Shown in pieces: positions 63,923 to 64,000 of a stretch of DNA of 64,000 bases. Every line of letters begins with the position of its first letter. The first letter of the stretch is position 1. The translations under genes were made by a program, and so were the position numbers. The stretch comes from Serripes groenlandicus (Eukaryota > Mollusca > Bivalvia > Cardiida > Cardiidae): positions 39,425,248-39,489,247 of the forward strand of contig JASEVX010000007.1 of the NCBI GenBank assembly GCA_031761405.1, written 5' to 3'. The notes beneath the pieces were generated by a model. The model was given only the letters and a program-made list of their open reading frames with translations, was not told the origin of the DNA and did not search any database.

Positions 63923-64000
63923 AAAAGATGAAAACATTGTGTCAGGAGAAATTGCTCATTGGATTCTACATTTGTCACATTTTTTTCTCTCCTTATGCCA
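63923..64000. mobile_element. right part of the subfamily C MITE, running off the window
   Basis: GATGAAAACATTGTGTCAGG, AGAAATTGCTCATTGGATTC. Continuation of 60791-60881. Confidence 0.6.

Overview
This window is eukaryotic nuclear DNA. It is AT-rich, genes carry GT-AG introns, exons are separated by kilobases, and mobile elements of several classes are nested in one another. The tRNA-derived SINEs and the non-autonomous elements made of tandem repeats, an (ACGC/ACGG/ACAG)-type microsatellite and a 3' hairpin resemble the 'pearl'-type repeats described from bivalves. I infer a bivalve mollusc, perhaps a clam, but the species cannot be fixed from the sequence.

Real host genes are few. (1) The left end holds the last two coding exons of a receptor-type protein tyrosine phosphatase on the plus strand (204-339 and 1764-2060). 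It ends in a 14-residue tandem repeat and a C-terminal ETDV that looks like a PDZ ligand. (2) Two complete two-exon genes on the minus strand encode CARD plus Death-domain adaptors resembling CRADD/RAIDD. One has exons 22321-22654 and 19734-20068, the other 33432-33759 and 31741-32057. Both introns are phase 1 and lie at the same place between the domains. (3) A third locus keeps an intact Death-domain exon (58395-58747) but only two truncated, duplicated CARD-exon tails (59435-59510 and 60510-60588), so it is a decayed or rearranged paralogue.

The rest is repeat landscape. The commonest element is a palindromic MITE of about 210-222 bp bounded by TTAA, with CCCTTTCCC ends, probably piggyBac-derived; four copies are exactly 222 bp. 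Pearl/HINE-like elements occupy most of 11.8-13.3, 17.7-19.4, 27.2-30.2, 37.1-38.0, 42.0-45.4, 47.1-47.7, 51.2-52.6 and 60.9-63.9 kb. They share an architecture of 5' hairpin, a subterminal inverted repeat, tandem repeats, a microsatellite, a 3' hairpin, and a 3' end in CTAA or similar. Two different MULE-type transposase remnants are present: a FLYWCH-type at 16.65-17.63 kb, and one inside an element with inverted repeats of about 630 bp and a candidate 9-bp target duplication (36977-40890). tRNA-like SINEs, a TA-flanked MITE, a LINE tail and several satellites complete the picture.

The most interesting items are the CRADD-like gene cluster and its decay product; a 35-40 bp palindromic mobile element with 7-8 bp target duplications, one copy of which interrupts a transposase reading frame that is restored if the insert is subtracted; the family-specific matched subterminal repeats of the satellite-carrying elements; and the repeat-bearing tail of the receptor phosphatase.
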